Notes: a model not told the origin generated them from the letters alone. A DNA stretch of 64,000 nt from Artemia franciscana (GCF_032884065.1 NW_027063627.1:668001-732000); one strand, 5' to 3'. Counted from the stretch's first letter, positions 37,539 through 49,031 are shown. Made by a program: numbers and translations.

Positions 37539-38899
37539 CTGTAAATGATTATGGATTTTATTTCTGCATTGAAACAACAAAAATTATCCTAGTCTAGACG
37601 TTATCAAAGTACTTAACAATTGATGCACCTTTCGTATATTTTTATTTTTTATTTTTTTGCCTTGTCATACAGAAAGAACAGCCGTATATGCTCGGAGAAT
37701 AACTCATTCAACCTCAAGCTTTAAGTTCAGTTGAAGGGTCAAAACTGGTCGATGGTCAACCAGCCTCACTTTCAACACCCTATGCACCTCCAGACACCGC
37801 CCAGCTCCCCATTACATCGGGCCAAATTCTTAAGTTGGCTTTTTTAATCAAAACAGTACAACTAAGACTGACACTTTCCAATTGGAGAGTATTAATGACA
37901 ACTCTAAAAGTAACACCTTCTCAACTTAAACAAGACTTAAAAGTTTCCTATTTCGTCATGAGTCCTCCTCCCTGACTATAAATTCAATTTTTCCTACCTC
38001 AATCAAACCCCTAATTTAAGGTCTTCTAGCCCTAGGAGATGAGTTTGGAAAATGGTGATAAGTCCGCTCCAAAATATCTATAGTCGTCAGTCAAAATTTT
38101 AATATGACACTCGTTTCCAAATTTGTAGCGTTCTATGTCAAAATTTTTATATAAATTTAAATCACTAAAATTACTCGGGCTCAATGAAAAGCAGTGGATC
38201 TCACCAGTACAGGCTTGAGACCAATAGCTAAATACTCAAGTCAACATAAAGCACTTAAGCTGGATTACAATTGGCGAGCTAGAAGTTCCGAGGACCTCTA
38301 GTTGAATACAAGCCTAGCCCAATCTTAGTCACTACATGATCTTCATTACCTGGCAATACACTTTTTCCAACCAGACTTGATATATCGTAAAATGCATGTC
38401 ATCCAATTCATTATATAGTGATGCCTTAAAATATAATATTATTATGAGAAGGCTACTTATAATAGTAAAATGGCAAAGAATAGATTAAAGCAGAGGTTCC
38501 CCTAGCAATTTTGGGCCATGTTCCAATTAGACATTACTAAAATCCTGATGTCCTACTCGAACATTTTTAAATTTTGTTATTCAAAATTTTATATGTATTC
38601 ACCTAAAGAAAGCTTAAAAAACCATTAACTTGGTATCTTTTTTGGATCATCCTCTAGTGATATTTTATGCTAATGAAAAATATTGTCTGAATACAACACC
38701 TTTTATACAATGTACAACATCTTTGCAATAGGCCTACTGTCATCTATCTTTAACGCTCTTTAAATGCATTTGAATGTGACGTCGTTAACATGATTTTTTT
38801 TTCAAAATTAAGGCTCTAAAGTATAGTCAGCCGAAGGATGCACGCCCTGCCTATGACCCACCAAAATATTACCATGCCCCGTCAGTGGGGCCTGCACCC
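37539..38899. other. Intron sequence, nothing recognised
   Basis: This is the start of the 11.5-kb MLH1 intron that holds the Helitron cluster. No exon or known repeat was recognised in this part. Confidence 0.35.
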
Positions 38900-39170
38900 C
38901 AAGTTGGGAACCATGGCTGTAGAGTATACCACATGAATACATTAAAGTGATTTGTGCTAAGTACGAGAGCGATATTGCTACGGTTAATATAGGAAATGAG
39001 GTTAGTTACTGGTTTGGTATTGAATCAGGAGTAAACCAGAGTTGGGTTTTATCCCCATTTATTAGAAACATTTTGATGGTTATTGTCCTAAGGAACATGG
39101 CAAAGACTATAGGAGAACATGGAATCAAATTGGAAGGTAAACCTCTACTAGACTTACATACATTAACTCC
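38900..39170 (+). mobile_element. LINE reverse-transcriptase fragment
   Basis: It encodes VICAKYESDIATVNIGNEVS, WFGIESGVNQSWVLSPF and NMAKTIGEHGIKLEGKPLLD, the RT stretch just before the YADD active site in APE-type LINEs. In functional copies the block normally reads VKQGCVLSPF; here NQSWVLSPF has lost the conserved QG. It stops abruptly where Helitron sequence begins. Confidence 0.75.
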
Positions 39171-39179
39171 ATACTATAA

Positions 39180-40720
39180 CACCAGGAGGAAAGGCAAGAG
39201 CAACGCAAAACCAGGCTTGCGGTTCAAAGAGAAAGGGCCAGATTAGGAATGTCCAATCTACGTCAACGAAGGCGTGTCGAGGAATCATCAGAGCAACGTA
39301 AAACCAGGCTTGCGGCTTTACGTCAACGACGGCGTGTCAAAGAACCACCAGAGCAACGTGAAACCAGGTTTGCGGCTGACAGAGTTAGTAAAAAAAAGAA
39401 TGCATGTCGATGTATTACAAAAGCAACACGTGTATAATCGCCTGGCATTCAAGTACTGACCTTCCGATGATTATAGCTTGACTCGAGATGTTCAAATCGG
39501 GACTATGTCTGAAATTTGTCCCTATTGCAAGGCATTGAAATTTAATGGCGAAACAATGGGAATGTGTAGCGCCTAAGGAAAAGTTAAGCTTCCTCAACTG
39601 GGTGCACCACCAGAGCCATTGAATACTTTGCTTACTGGAAACACGTCTGAACCGAATCGTTTTTTATCAAACATTAGGAAATATAACTCATGTTTCCAAA
39701 TGACGTAGTTCGGTGCCGAAATCGAAGATCGAGGTAATTTTATGCCTACTTTCAAAGTAAAAGGGCAAATTTATCATAGAAGAGGCTCCCTTCTACCATT
39801 CTCAGGTGAGCGTCACAAATTTTTGCAGCTGTACATCATAAGTGATGGCAATGCTGAATTGAATGCACGTTGCGGAATTTATCCCGGCGTTGAAAGGACT
39901 ATCGTTTCCCAGTTGCAACATCTTTTCCACAATAATAATAATTTAGTGCGCCTCTTCAAAACAGCAATCGATTTGATGCCAACTGATACGCATAAAATTG
40001 TTATTCCCGCTGACAAAACGCCTACTGGCGAACATGTGTGTAGACTATCAACAAAATGGCAATCTTTATGGTCGGTGATCAGTTCTTACATCGAGATATT
40101 ATTCTTTATAGGCGAAACAATCAGTTGACAAGAATAGCTGAAACTCATCGTTGCTACGATGCCCTAGAATATCCTATCATTTTTTGGGATGGAGCCGACG
40201 ACTATCACTTTAATATTAAATTGGTAAATCCAGCCACTAACAAAGAAATGGATAAGAAATGCAGCGCAATGAACTATTACGGCTACAGAATAATAATTCG
40301 TCATAATGAAGATAATCATATTTAAAATGCCGTCAATTGTTTCACCAATACGTCGTTGATATGTATGCAAAGATTGAATCAGAACGTTTCCTATTCATCC
40401 GTCTGAATCAGACCAAGCTCCACTCTGAACAATACATTCATTTGCGAAATGCAGTTGTAAATGACGACAAAGCCACTAATATTGGAAGAATAACGATTTT
40501 ACCTTCGTCATATGCTGGTAGTCCTTGTCATATGCATGAGTATGCTCAAGATGCCATTGCGTATGTTCGTCTCTATGTTCGTCCATATTTATTTATTACA
40601 TTTACATGTAATCCATCTTTGGACGAGATACAGCAACTTTTATTTCCTGGACAATCACCTTTTCATAGACATGACATTACGGCCCGTGTCTTCCGGCAAA
40701 AGTTGAAATCACTGATGAAT
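39180..40720 (+). pseudogene. Helitron Rep N-terminal part, HUH core missing
   Basis: Charged repeats of about 20 residues (RLAALRQRRRVKEPPEQRET) open the region, followed by ICPYCKALKFNGETMG, FKVKGQIYHRRGSLLPFSGE and AIDLMPTDTHKIVIPADKTP. Then come YDALEYPIIFWDGADDYHFN, FHQYVVDMYAKIESERFLF, SPCHMHEYAQDAIAYVRLYV and LFITFTCNPSLDEI. It stops after ARVFRQKLKSLMN, just before the place of the histidine pair and the catalytic tyrosines of the rolling-circle nuclease. Stops near 39575, 39708 and 40323 and at least one frameshift are present. Confidence 0.85.
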
Positions 40721-42098
40721 GAATATTTCTACGTTAACGTCTGAAAAAAAAGGCATTTATGATCAGATAATGCATTATGTCGACAATCAAGTTGGAAAAA
40801 CCTTCTTCTTGGATGCGCCAGGAGGAACTGGTAAAACGTTTCTAATTAGATTGCTTCTGCCATCAATTCGATCCAAAAATGACATAGCGTTGGCCCTTGC
40901 GTCGTCCAGAATAGCCGCAACGTTGCTGCCTGGTGGGAGAACTGGTCATTTCGCTTTAAAATTGCCTCTGAATATGCAATCTACAGAAACTTCCCCGTGC
41001 AATATTTCCAAATCATCTGGGATGGGTAAAGTATTGCAGCAATGCAAACTTATTGTTTGGGACGAGTGCACAATGGCGCACAAAAAATCATTCGAGGCTC
41101 TCGAGAGATCATTGTAAGATTTACGAAGGAAATTCTAAACCCTTTGGCAGCATATGAACATTGCTTGCGGGAGATTACAAGCAAACATTACCTATTATTC
41201 CTAGATCGACACCTGCGGATGAAATAAATGCTTGACTGAAAAATTCTTATTTATGGGCACACGTAAATACATTAAAATTAACTATAAATATGCGCGTCCT
41301 ATTGCAAAACGATTACTCTGGTGAAACATTTTCAGATCAATTGCTAACAAATGGAAACGGAATATTCCCTGTTGACTCAATTTCAGGATGTATACAACTG
41401 CCTCCTGAATTCTGTAATTTAGTGACGTCAAAAAAGTGATTTGGTTGAAAAGGTATTTCCGAATATTCTAACCAATTATAAAAATCATATATGGCTAAGT
41501 GAACGAGCAAAGCCAAGAACAAAGACGTCAACGAAGTCAAAAGTATTATTCTGACCAAGATTCGAGACCAGGCAGTTATTTACCAGTCAGTCGACACAGT
41601 TCTGGAATCAAATGAAGCGGTTAACTATCCATCAGAATTTTTAAATTCCCTAGATCTCTCAGAGTTCCCACCACACGTGCTACAACTAAAAATAGGCGTA
41701 CCAATAATACTGTTGCAAAATATTAACCGACCAAAGCTTTGCCATGGCACGCGACTTACGTATTAGAAACAATGGAAGACTTAATAGAGGCAACAATCTT
41801 GACAGGGCCTTCCGAGGGTGAGGCTGTTCTTATACCTCGCATTCCCATGATTCCAAAGGATCTGCCTTTTCAATTTAAAAGATTGCAATTCCCGATTCGA
41901 TTAGCATTTGCAATCACCATCAACAAAGCTCAAGGGCAATCATTAGAAAAACGCGGTATAGATCTTAATACAGATTGTTTTTCCCATGGACAATTATATG
42001 TTGCATGTTCAAGAGTCGGTAAACCGGGCAGTCTATTTATATGCACAGACAATGGGACAGCGAAGAATGCTGTATATCCACAAGTTTTACGCAGTTAA
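40719..42098 (+). pseudogene. Helitron helicase (PIF1-like), broken
   Basis: The start KGIYDQIMHYVDNQVGKTFF leads into Walker A (APGGTGKTFLIRLLLPS) and the motif LIVWDECTMAHKKSFEAL. After a gap come SERAK, IRDQAVIYQSVDTVLESNEA and FPPHVLQLKIGVPIILLQNI, then [35 protein letters not shown] and [14 protein letters not shown]. These are the last helicase motifs of a PIF1-like enzyme. Stops near 41115, 41226, 41440 and 41764 and frame changes rule out function. The last codons (PQVLRS) are the same as in H3 and H5. Confidence 0.87.
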
Positions 42099-42668
42099 AA
42101 ATTAGCACCTTGCATACGTGTTGCTTTATGGGGGGGGGGCTTTAGGTTTGCAGCTCAGAGAGAAATTACCAAAAGAAAGCGTTTCGATGTATTACAAGAG
42201 CAACGCGAAACCTGGCTTGCGGCTGAAAAAGAAAGTAAAAAAGAATGCGTGTCGAGGAATTACCAGAGTATATCAGAGGAATTACCAGTTGTATATCCGC
42301 AAGTTTTACGCTGTTACAAATCACCACCTTGCACACATGCTGCTAGGGCACGTTCCGAAAAAAACAACTAAAAAATAAAGAAGAAGAGAAATAAAATAAA
42401 AAAAGAAGAAAAAACTAAAAAAGGTAAATAACTAAAAAAAAATAAAAAGAAAAAAAGGAAAAAACTAAAAAAAATAAATGAAAAAAAGAAAAAAATTAAA
42501 AGAAATTAATTGAAAAACAAGGGATTACAAGAAATCAAAAACCTTAAAAAAGAAAACCAAAACTTTGAAGCTTAGTAGATATCATTGTTAGAAATTGTAC
42601 TTGCTTTAATAATCAAATATCTTTGAAAAAACTGCAATAAAACACAAGGGACAATGAGAATCCATATA

Positions 42669-43975
42669 TCTATATATATAAAAATAAGTTGTCTGTCTGT
42701 GGATGTGTGGATGGATGTGTGGATGGATGTGTCAGGTGACGTCACCTGAAAAAACTGGATTAGGTGACGTCAAAACTGAAAAAACTAAAAAAAGGCAAAA
42801 ACTACAAAAAAAACTAAAAACTAATAAAAAAAATAAAAAAGCTAAAAAACTAAAAAAACTATAAAGGTAAAAACCAATAAAAAACTAAAAAAAAAACTGA
42901 AAAAACTAAAAAAAGGCAAAAACTACAAAAAAAAACTAAAAACTAATAAAAAAAGTAAAAAAGCTAAAAAACTAAAAAAACTAAAAAAACTAAAAAAAGG
43001 TAAAAAACTAAAAAAAATAAAAAATAAAAAAAAACTAAAAAAAAGGAAAAAACTGAAAAATAAGCTAAAATAAAGGTAAAAACCAATAAAAAACTAAAAA
43101 AAAAAGGAAAAAACTAATAAATGACGACACTCAAAGAGAAAGCGACCAGGACAAAAAACTAAAAAAAAAGGCAAAAACTACAAAAAAACTAAAAACTAAT
43201 AAAAAAAATAAAAAAGCTAAAAAACTAAAAAAACTAAAAAAAGGTAAAAAACTAAAAAAACTAAAAACTAAAAAAAAACTAAAAAAGGTAAAAACTAAAA
43301 GAACTAAAAAAGAAAAAAATAAATGACGACACTCAAAGAGAAAGCGACCAGGACAAAAGGAATGTTCGATTAGCAATCAACAAAGCACCGGGACACAGGG
43401 AGTATAAATGACGACCAGGACACAAGTAAAAAAAAAAATTAACAAAACTAAAAAGAAGGTAAAAACTACAAAAAAACTAAAAAGAAAAAAAAACTAAAAA
43501 CTAATAAAAAAACTAAAAAATCTAAAAATCTAAATAAACTAAAAAAGAAAAAAAAAGGAAAAAAATAAAGGAGAAAAACAAAACTAAAAAACGAATGTAT
43601 ATACAGACCGGGACACCGGGATACAAATGATGACCGGGACCCGGGACACAGGGAATATAAATGACGACCGGGACACAGGGACACAACTACAACGGGGACA
43701 CCGGGGGAAACAGGGGGATAACCTGACAATCTATTTATATGCAAAGACAATGGGACAGCAAAGAATGTTGTATATTCGCAAGTTTTACGTAGTTAAAACC
43801 ATATATATATATATATATATCTATATTCACAGGTGGGACATAGGGACACAACTACAATGGCGCGTAACTATTATGGCGCGTAACGACTTACGCGCGCGGG
43901 GGGGCTTGGGGGGGGCGCGAAGCGCCCCCACCAACTAGGTGTTGGGGTGGCGCGAAGCGCCACCCCAACAGCTAG
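42669..43975 (+). mobile_element. Short Helitron derivative H3, both ends intact
   Basis: It begins TCTATATATATAAAAATAAG after a host A and ends CCAACAGCTAG before a host T. Two GC palindromes (GGCGCGAAGCGCC) precede the end. The interior is a 700-bp A-rich stretch of AACTAAAAAA units, two TGACGACACTCAAAGAGAAA blocks, the GACCGGGACAC minisatellite (43605-43710), and the last helicase codons (CTATTTATATGCAAAGACAA to the stop near 43795). It has no Rep and no helicase core. Confidence 0.88.
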
Positions 43976-44000
43976 TAGTATATAGAATTATATAAGTATA

Positions 44001-44274
44001 CTAGCTGTTGGGGCGCTTCGCGCCCCCCCAAGCCCCCCCGCGCGCGTAAGTCGTTACGCGCCATTGTAGTTGTGTCCCTGTGTCTCACCTGTGAATATAG
44101 ATAGATTTATATATGTGTTTCAAACTACGTAAAAATTGCGAATATACAACATTCTTGGCTTTCCCATTGTCTGTCCATATACAAAGCCGTATGTACTAAT
44201 AATGACGTCATATGCAAACGCTCTTTTTACAAACAAACAAACATGCATACACACAACTCGTTTTTATATAGATA
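44001..44274 (-). mobile_element. Very short Helitron derivative H4
   Basis: On the minus strand it starts TCTATATAAAAACGAGTTG and ends GCGCCCCAACAGCTAG followed by T. Only the two terminal regions remain, about 270 bp. Its 3' end faces that of H3 across 25 bp. Its 5' end abuts the truncated 3' side of H5. Confidence 0.78.
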
Positions 44275-44290
44275 GATAGATAGATACAAT

Positions 44291-45306
44291 ACAAATTAAC
44301 TACGTAAAACTTGTGAATATACAACAGTCTTCGCTGTCCCATTGTCTGTGCGTATAAATAGATTGTCAGGTTTATCGACCCTCAAAGATGCAACATACAA
44401 TTGTACATTGGTAAAGCAATCTGTATTAAGATCTATACCGCATTTTTCTAGTGATTGCCCTTGAGCTTTGTTGATGGTGGTTGCAAATGCTAATCGAATT
44501 GGGAATTGCAATCTTTTAAATTGAAAAAGCAGATCCGTTGGAATCATGGGAATGCGAGGAATAAGAACAGCCTCACCCTCATAAGGCTCTGTCAAGATTG
44601 TGGCCTCTATTAGGTTTTCCATTGTTTTTTTTTTACGGCAAGTCGCGTGCCATTGCAAAGCTTTGGTGGGTTGATATTTCTTAAAAGTATTATTGGTACG
44701 CCTATTTTTAGTTGTAGCACGTGTGGTGGAAACCCTGAAGGATCTATGGAATTTAAAAATTCAGATGGATAATTAACCGCTTCATTTGGTTCCAAAATAC
44801 AAATTAACTGCGTAAAACTTGCGAATATACAACATTCTTCGCTGTCCAATTGTCGCTGCATATAAATAGATTGTCAGGTTTACCGACCCTCGAACATGCA
44901 ACGTACAATTGTCCATGGGAAAAACAATCAGTATTAAGATCTATACCACATTTTTCTAATGATTGACCTTGAGCTTTGTTAATGGTAATTGCAAATGCTA
45001 ATCGAATTGGGAATTGCAATCTTTTAAATTGAAAAGGCAGATCCGTTGGAATCATGGGAATGCGAGGAATAAGAACAGCCTCACCCTCAAAAGGCCCTGT
45101 CAAGATTGTGGCCTCTATTAGGTTTTCCATTGTTTTTTTTACGGCAAGTCGAGTGCCATTGCAAAGCTTTGGTGGGTTTATATTTTTTAAAAGTATTATT
45201 GGTACGCCTATTTTTAGTTGTAGCACGTGTGGTGGAAACCCTGAAAGATCTATGGAATTTAAACATTCAGATGGATAATTAACCGCTTCATTTGGTTCCA
45301 AAACTG
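44291..45306 (-). repeat. 508-bp tandem duplication of the helicase end in H5
   Basis: ACAAATTAAC followed by (T/C)GCGTAAAACTTG-like sequence begins at 44291 and at 44799. The blocks 44291-44798 and 44799-45306 both run from the helicase tail up to the codons for LEPNEAVNYPSE. They differ by scattered substitutions, so the duplication is not recent or was followed by divergence. Confidence 0.85.
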
Positions 45307-45487
45307 TGTCGACTGACTTGTAAAGGACTGCCTGGTCTCGAATGTTGGTCAAAACAATATTGTTGATTTCGTGGACGTCTATATTTTTGGGTGCGAGAAT
45401 CGCTCGTTCACTTAGCCATTTATTATTTTTATAATTTTTTAGAATATTCGGAAATACTTTTTCAATCAATTCATTTTTGGACTTCAC
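44804..45487 (-). pseudogene. Helitron helicase C-terminal part in H5
   Basis: A 227-codon open frame with [73 protein letters not shown] and [14 protein letters not shown], the last two PIF1-type helicase motifs. It lacks the Walker A and B motifs, which were removed at the junction near 45555. The frame is open through its whole length, so this copy is younger than H6. A frameshifted duplicate of its last 170 codons lies at 44296-44798. Confidence 0.87.
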
Positions 45488-45553
45488 TAAATTACAGAAA
45501 TCAGCAGGTAGTTGTATACGTCCTGAAATTGAGTCTACTGGGAGCTTTCCGTT

Positions 45554-46546
45554 TCAACGTGCATTCAATTCAGAATTTCTATCACTGATGAAGTACAATT
45601 GTAAAAATTTATGATTCTCGCCTGAGAATGGTAGAAGGGACCCTGCTCTATGATAAATTTGCCCTTTTACTTTGAAAGTAGACATAAATTGATCTGGATT
45701 TTCGATTTGGGCTCCAAACGACGTCATTTGGAAACATGAGTTGTATTTTCTGATTTTTGACAAAAAACGCTTAGATTCTGACGTAGTTCCAGTAAGGAAA
45801 GTCTTCAATGGCTCTGGTGGTGCAGCCAATAGAGGAAGTTTAACTTTTCCTGAGGCGCAACACATTCCCATTGTTTCACCATTGAATTTCAAGGCCTTGC
45901 AATAGGGACAAATTTTAGACATTGTCCCGATTTGAACACATCTACTCAAGCTATAATCACCGACTGGGTTGTACCTGAATGCCAGGCGATAACTTTCAGG
46001 TTGCTCTGATTCCTCGGCACGCTTTCTTTTCTTACTTTCTCTATCAGCAGCAAGCCTGATTTCTTGCTGTTCTTGTGATTCCTCGGCACGCTTTCTTTTC
46101 TTACTTTCTCTATCAGCAGCAAGCCTGATTTCTTGCTGTTCTTGTAATTCCTCGGCACGCCTTCTTTTTTCACTTTCTCTTTTAGCAGCAAGTCTGCTTC
46201 CGCGTTGCTCTGGTAGTTCCTCGGCACGCTTTCTGTTCTTTCTTTCTCTATCAGCCTCAAGCCTGTTTCCTTGCTGTTCTTTTGATTCCTCGCCACGCTT
46301 TCTGTTCTTTCTTTCTCTATCAGCCTCAAGCCTGTTTCCTTGCTGTTCTTTTGATTCCTCGGCACGCCTTCTTTTTTCACTTTCTCTTTTAGCAGCAAGT
46401 CTGCTTTCGCGTTGCTCTGGTAGTTCCTCGGCACGCTTTCTTTTCTGACTTTCTCTATCAGCAGCAAGTTTTTTGGCATAGACTCTTTGAGCATCTTCAT
46501 CGGCTTTTGCCATTGTAAGTTCATCAGTCATTGTAAACTTAAACAT
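45554..46546 (-). CDS. Helitron N-terminal protein with charged 23-residue repeats (truncated)
   Basis: An uninterrupted 330-codon frame. It may start at MFKFTMTDEL or, by comparison with H2, at the inner MTDEL (46531). Residues about 25-190 are seven 23-residue units of the type RLAAKRESEKRRRAEESKEQ, very basic and acidic, probably helical. Then come ICPYCKALKFNGETMGMCCA, a cysteine-rich block, and FKVKGQIYHRAGSLLPFSGE of the Helitron N-terminal domain. It ends at the deletion junction after NSELNAR, so the nuclease core is absent. What such a stub would do, if made, is unknown. Confidence 0.8.
   Translation of the reverse strand: MFKFTMTDELTMAKADEDAQRVYAKKLAADRESQKRKRAEELPEQRESRLAAKRESEKRRRAEESKEQQGNRLEADRERKNRKRGEESKEQQGNRLEADRERKNRKRAEELPEQRGSRLAAKRESEKRRRAEELQEQQEIRLAADRESKKRKRAEESQEQQEIRLAADRESKKRKRAEESEQPESYRLAFRYNPVGDYSLSRCVQIGTMSKICPYCKALKFNGETMGMCCASGKVKLPLLAAPPEPLKTFLTGTTSESKRFLSKIRKYNSCFQMTSFGAQIENPDQFMSTFKVKGQIYHRAGSLLPFSGENHKFLQLYFISDRNSELNAR
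45995..46478 (-). repeat. 69-bp coding minisatellite, seven units
   Basis: ATTCCTCGGCACGCTTTCTT on the + strand recurs every 69 bases. The unit length is a multiple of three, so the reading frame survives changes in copy number. Confidence 0.9.
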
Positions 46547-46744
46547 TAATAGATTTCTACGTGAACATATGTCTTAAATATCTTGAATGACGTCACCGTC
46601 AAAGCAAAAATGACGACAACTAATTTCATGACGTCAGTCAACACAGAAACATGACGTCACCTGATCCACAGATAGACACACAGACAGACAACTTATTTTT
46701 ATATATATAGATATAATATATAGAATTTGTAATTTTTCTTCTCC

Positions 46745-48345
46745 CTTTAGCCCCCCAGATGGTCGAATCTGGGAAAACGACTTTGAAAAGTCAATTTGTG
46801 CAGCTCCCTGACACGCCAACCAATTTTCATTGTCCTAGCACGTCCAGAAGCACCAAACTCGCCAAATCACTGAGCCCCTCCCCCTAACTCAACCAAAGAG
46901 AGCGAATCCGGTACGGCTACGTCAATCACGTATCAAGGACATTTTCTTATTCTATCCACCAAGCTTCATCCCGATTCCTCCACTCCAAGTGTTTTCCAAG
47001 ATTTCCCCATCCAACTCCCCCCAATGTCAAAAGATCTGGTCGTGATTTGAAATAAGAGCTCTGAGACATGACTTCCTTCCAAATATCAAAATTTAATTAA
47101 GATCCGATCACCTATTCGTAAGATAAAAATACCCCAGTTTTCACGTTTTCCCAAGAATTCCGATTTCCCCCTCCAACTCCCCCCAATGTCACGGGATCTG
47201 GTCGGAATTTAAAATTAGAGCTTTAAAGCACAAGATCCTTCTAAATATCAAATTTCATTAAAATCTGGTCACCCTTTCGTAAGTTACAAATACCTCATTT
47301 TTCAAAATTACCCCCCCCAACTCCACCAAAGAGAGCAGAGTCTGGTTATATCAGTCACGTATCTTAGACAGGTTTTTATTCTTCCCATCCAGTTTCATCC
47401 TGATCTCTCCGCTTTAAGTATGTTCTAAGATTTCCGCCCTCCCAACCGACCCCCCAATGACGCTGGATCCGGTTGAGATTTAAAATAAGAGATCTGAGTT
47501 ACGAGGTCCCTCTAAATATAAATTTTCATGAAGATCCAATTACTCCTTCGTAAGTTATAATTATGTCATTTTTTCTAATTTTTCAGAATTAACCCCCCCC
47601 CATAGAGCGGATCCGTTCCAATTATGTATATCACGTATCTAAGACTTCTGCTTATTTTTCCCACCAAGTTTCATCCCGATCCCTCCAATCTAAGCGTTTT
47701 CCATGATTCTAGGTTCCCCCACCCCAAACTCCCCCCAATGTCACCAGATCCGGTCGGGATTTAAAATAAGAGCTTTGGGACACAATATCCTTCTAAATAT
47801 CAAATTTCATTGAGATCCGACCACCCGTTCATAAGTTAAAAATACCTCATTTTTTCTAATTTTTCAGAATTAACCCCCTCTCCCAAACCACAGAGAGCGG
47901 ATCCTTTCTGGTTATGTCAATCATGTATCTAGGACTTGTGCTTATTTTTCCCACCATGTTTCATCCCGATCCCTCCACTCTAAGTGTTTTCCAAGATTTT
48001 TGGTTTCCCCCTCCCAAATCTTCCTCAATGTCATCAGATCCGGTCGGGATTTAAAATAACAGCTCTGAGACACGATATCCCTCAAACATCAAATTTCATT
48101 AAGATCTGATCAACCGTTCGTAAGTTAAAAATACTGAATTTTTTCTATTTCTTCCGAATTAACGGGCCCCCCACTCCCCCAGATAGTCAAATCGGGAAAA
48201 CGATTTCTAATTTAATCTGGTCCGGTCCCTGATACGCCTGCCAAATTTCATCGTCCTAGCTTACCTGGAAGTGCCTAAAGTAGCAAAACCGGGACCGACA
48301 AAATTTGCGATTGCTATATGTCACTTGGTTAATACCAAGTGGCAT
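46745..48345. repeat. Tandem array, period about 280-290 bp
   Basis: The phrase TTTCATCCCGATCCCTCCA recurs, with variants, at about 46965, 47390, 47667 and 47956; CCCCCAATGTCACCAGATCC and AAATTTCATT.AGATC mark each unit. The outer flanks also match each other (CCCCCAGAT.GTC.AATC.GG at 46753 and 48182). The right end has a perfect hairpin, CACTTGGT, TAAT, ACCAAGTG, at about 48321-48340. Confidence 0.8.
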
Positions 48346-49031
48346 AAAAACCCAGAAAATGTGACTTCATGATAACAAGCATGTGAGGGTCCAGCACCAA
48401 CTGAGCACCAACTGAGTGAACGGATGCCATATTTGAGAGGACTAATCAGCCGGCCTTAGTTAACGCCTCAAAAAGCCAGTGAGGTAAGCTTGTATATTTA
48501 AACATAGTCCTTGCAGTCCCATTAGCTTTTTTTTAAATTCTGTTTTGTTAGCATTAAAACCTTTGAAGTGACTAGAAAAAAAATGAACAGTAGGCCTATT
48601 ATGCAATTAAGCTCAAAGTGCCAAACTATAATTGATTTTGAAGGTTTTAAAAGTATTTTGCTCACGTTACAATACCGGCCTACACCACCCCCCCCCTAAG
48701 TATTTATACCCTTCTCCAACTTCTACTGTTCAACGCAAGACTAGAAAAATTTGATTACCTTTCATTTTTTTAACTGTTTTTAACTTTTAACATTATTTTT
48801 TTTCTTTTGTTTTACTGAGAAATCTAAGTCACAAATCCGGCAATAATTGATTTCATTGTGAATACATATAGTCTGAAGCACAAAAAACCGCTCTCAAGAA
48901 ATACCCCCCCCCCCTCTGAAGCTGACATCATAATATTTTACTTCGATAACTTTAATTTTGGGACTTACGTCACCGGACTGCAATTGTGCTATTTAGCTGC
49001 ATTTAACTTATACTTTACGAACAGATATTAC
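48346..49031. other. Intron sequence, nothing recognised
   Basis: Between the tandem array and the MLH1 exon at 49032. It has C-tracts at 48690 and 48905 but no recognised gene or repeat. Confidence 0.35.

Larger units (their letters stand above)
39180..42540 (+). mobile_element. Large Helitron copy H6, internally deleted and without ends
   Basis: It carries the charged N-terminal repeats, the Helitron-specific N-terminal domain, helicase motifs and the helicase C-terminus in order on the + strand, then an A-rich tract (42360-42540) like that of H3. Neither the TC-start nor the CTAG hairpin end was found. The left side abuts a LINE fragment. Confidence 0.8.
44291..46711 (-). mobile_element. 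Large Helitron copy H5, internally deleted
   Basis: The 5' end at 46710-46711 is TCTATATATATAAAAATAAG after A, as in H1 and H3. The order on the minus strand is N-terminal ORF (46546-45554), a direct junction near 45555 to the end of the helicase (45487-44804), then a second copy of the helicase end (44798-44291). Its own 3' hairpin and CTAG are missing; the nearest downstream Helitron end in the same orientation is that of H4. Confidence 0.85.

Noticed and set aside
42360..43600. Lysine-rich or phenylalanine-rich frames and a possible poly(A) tail of a retrogene
   Set aside because: The A-rich tract is an internal part of Helitrons H3 and H6, bounded by Helitron ends in H3, with no retrogene ahead of it.
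48321..48345. Hairpin CACTTGGT/ACCAAGTG considered as a terminator
   Set aside because: No gene ends near it and the genome is eukaryotic; it is the edge of the tandem array.
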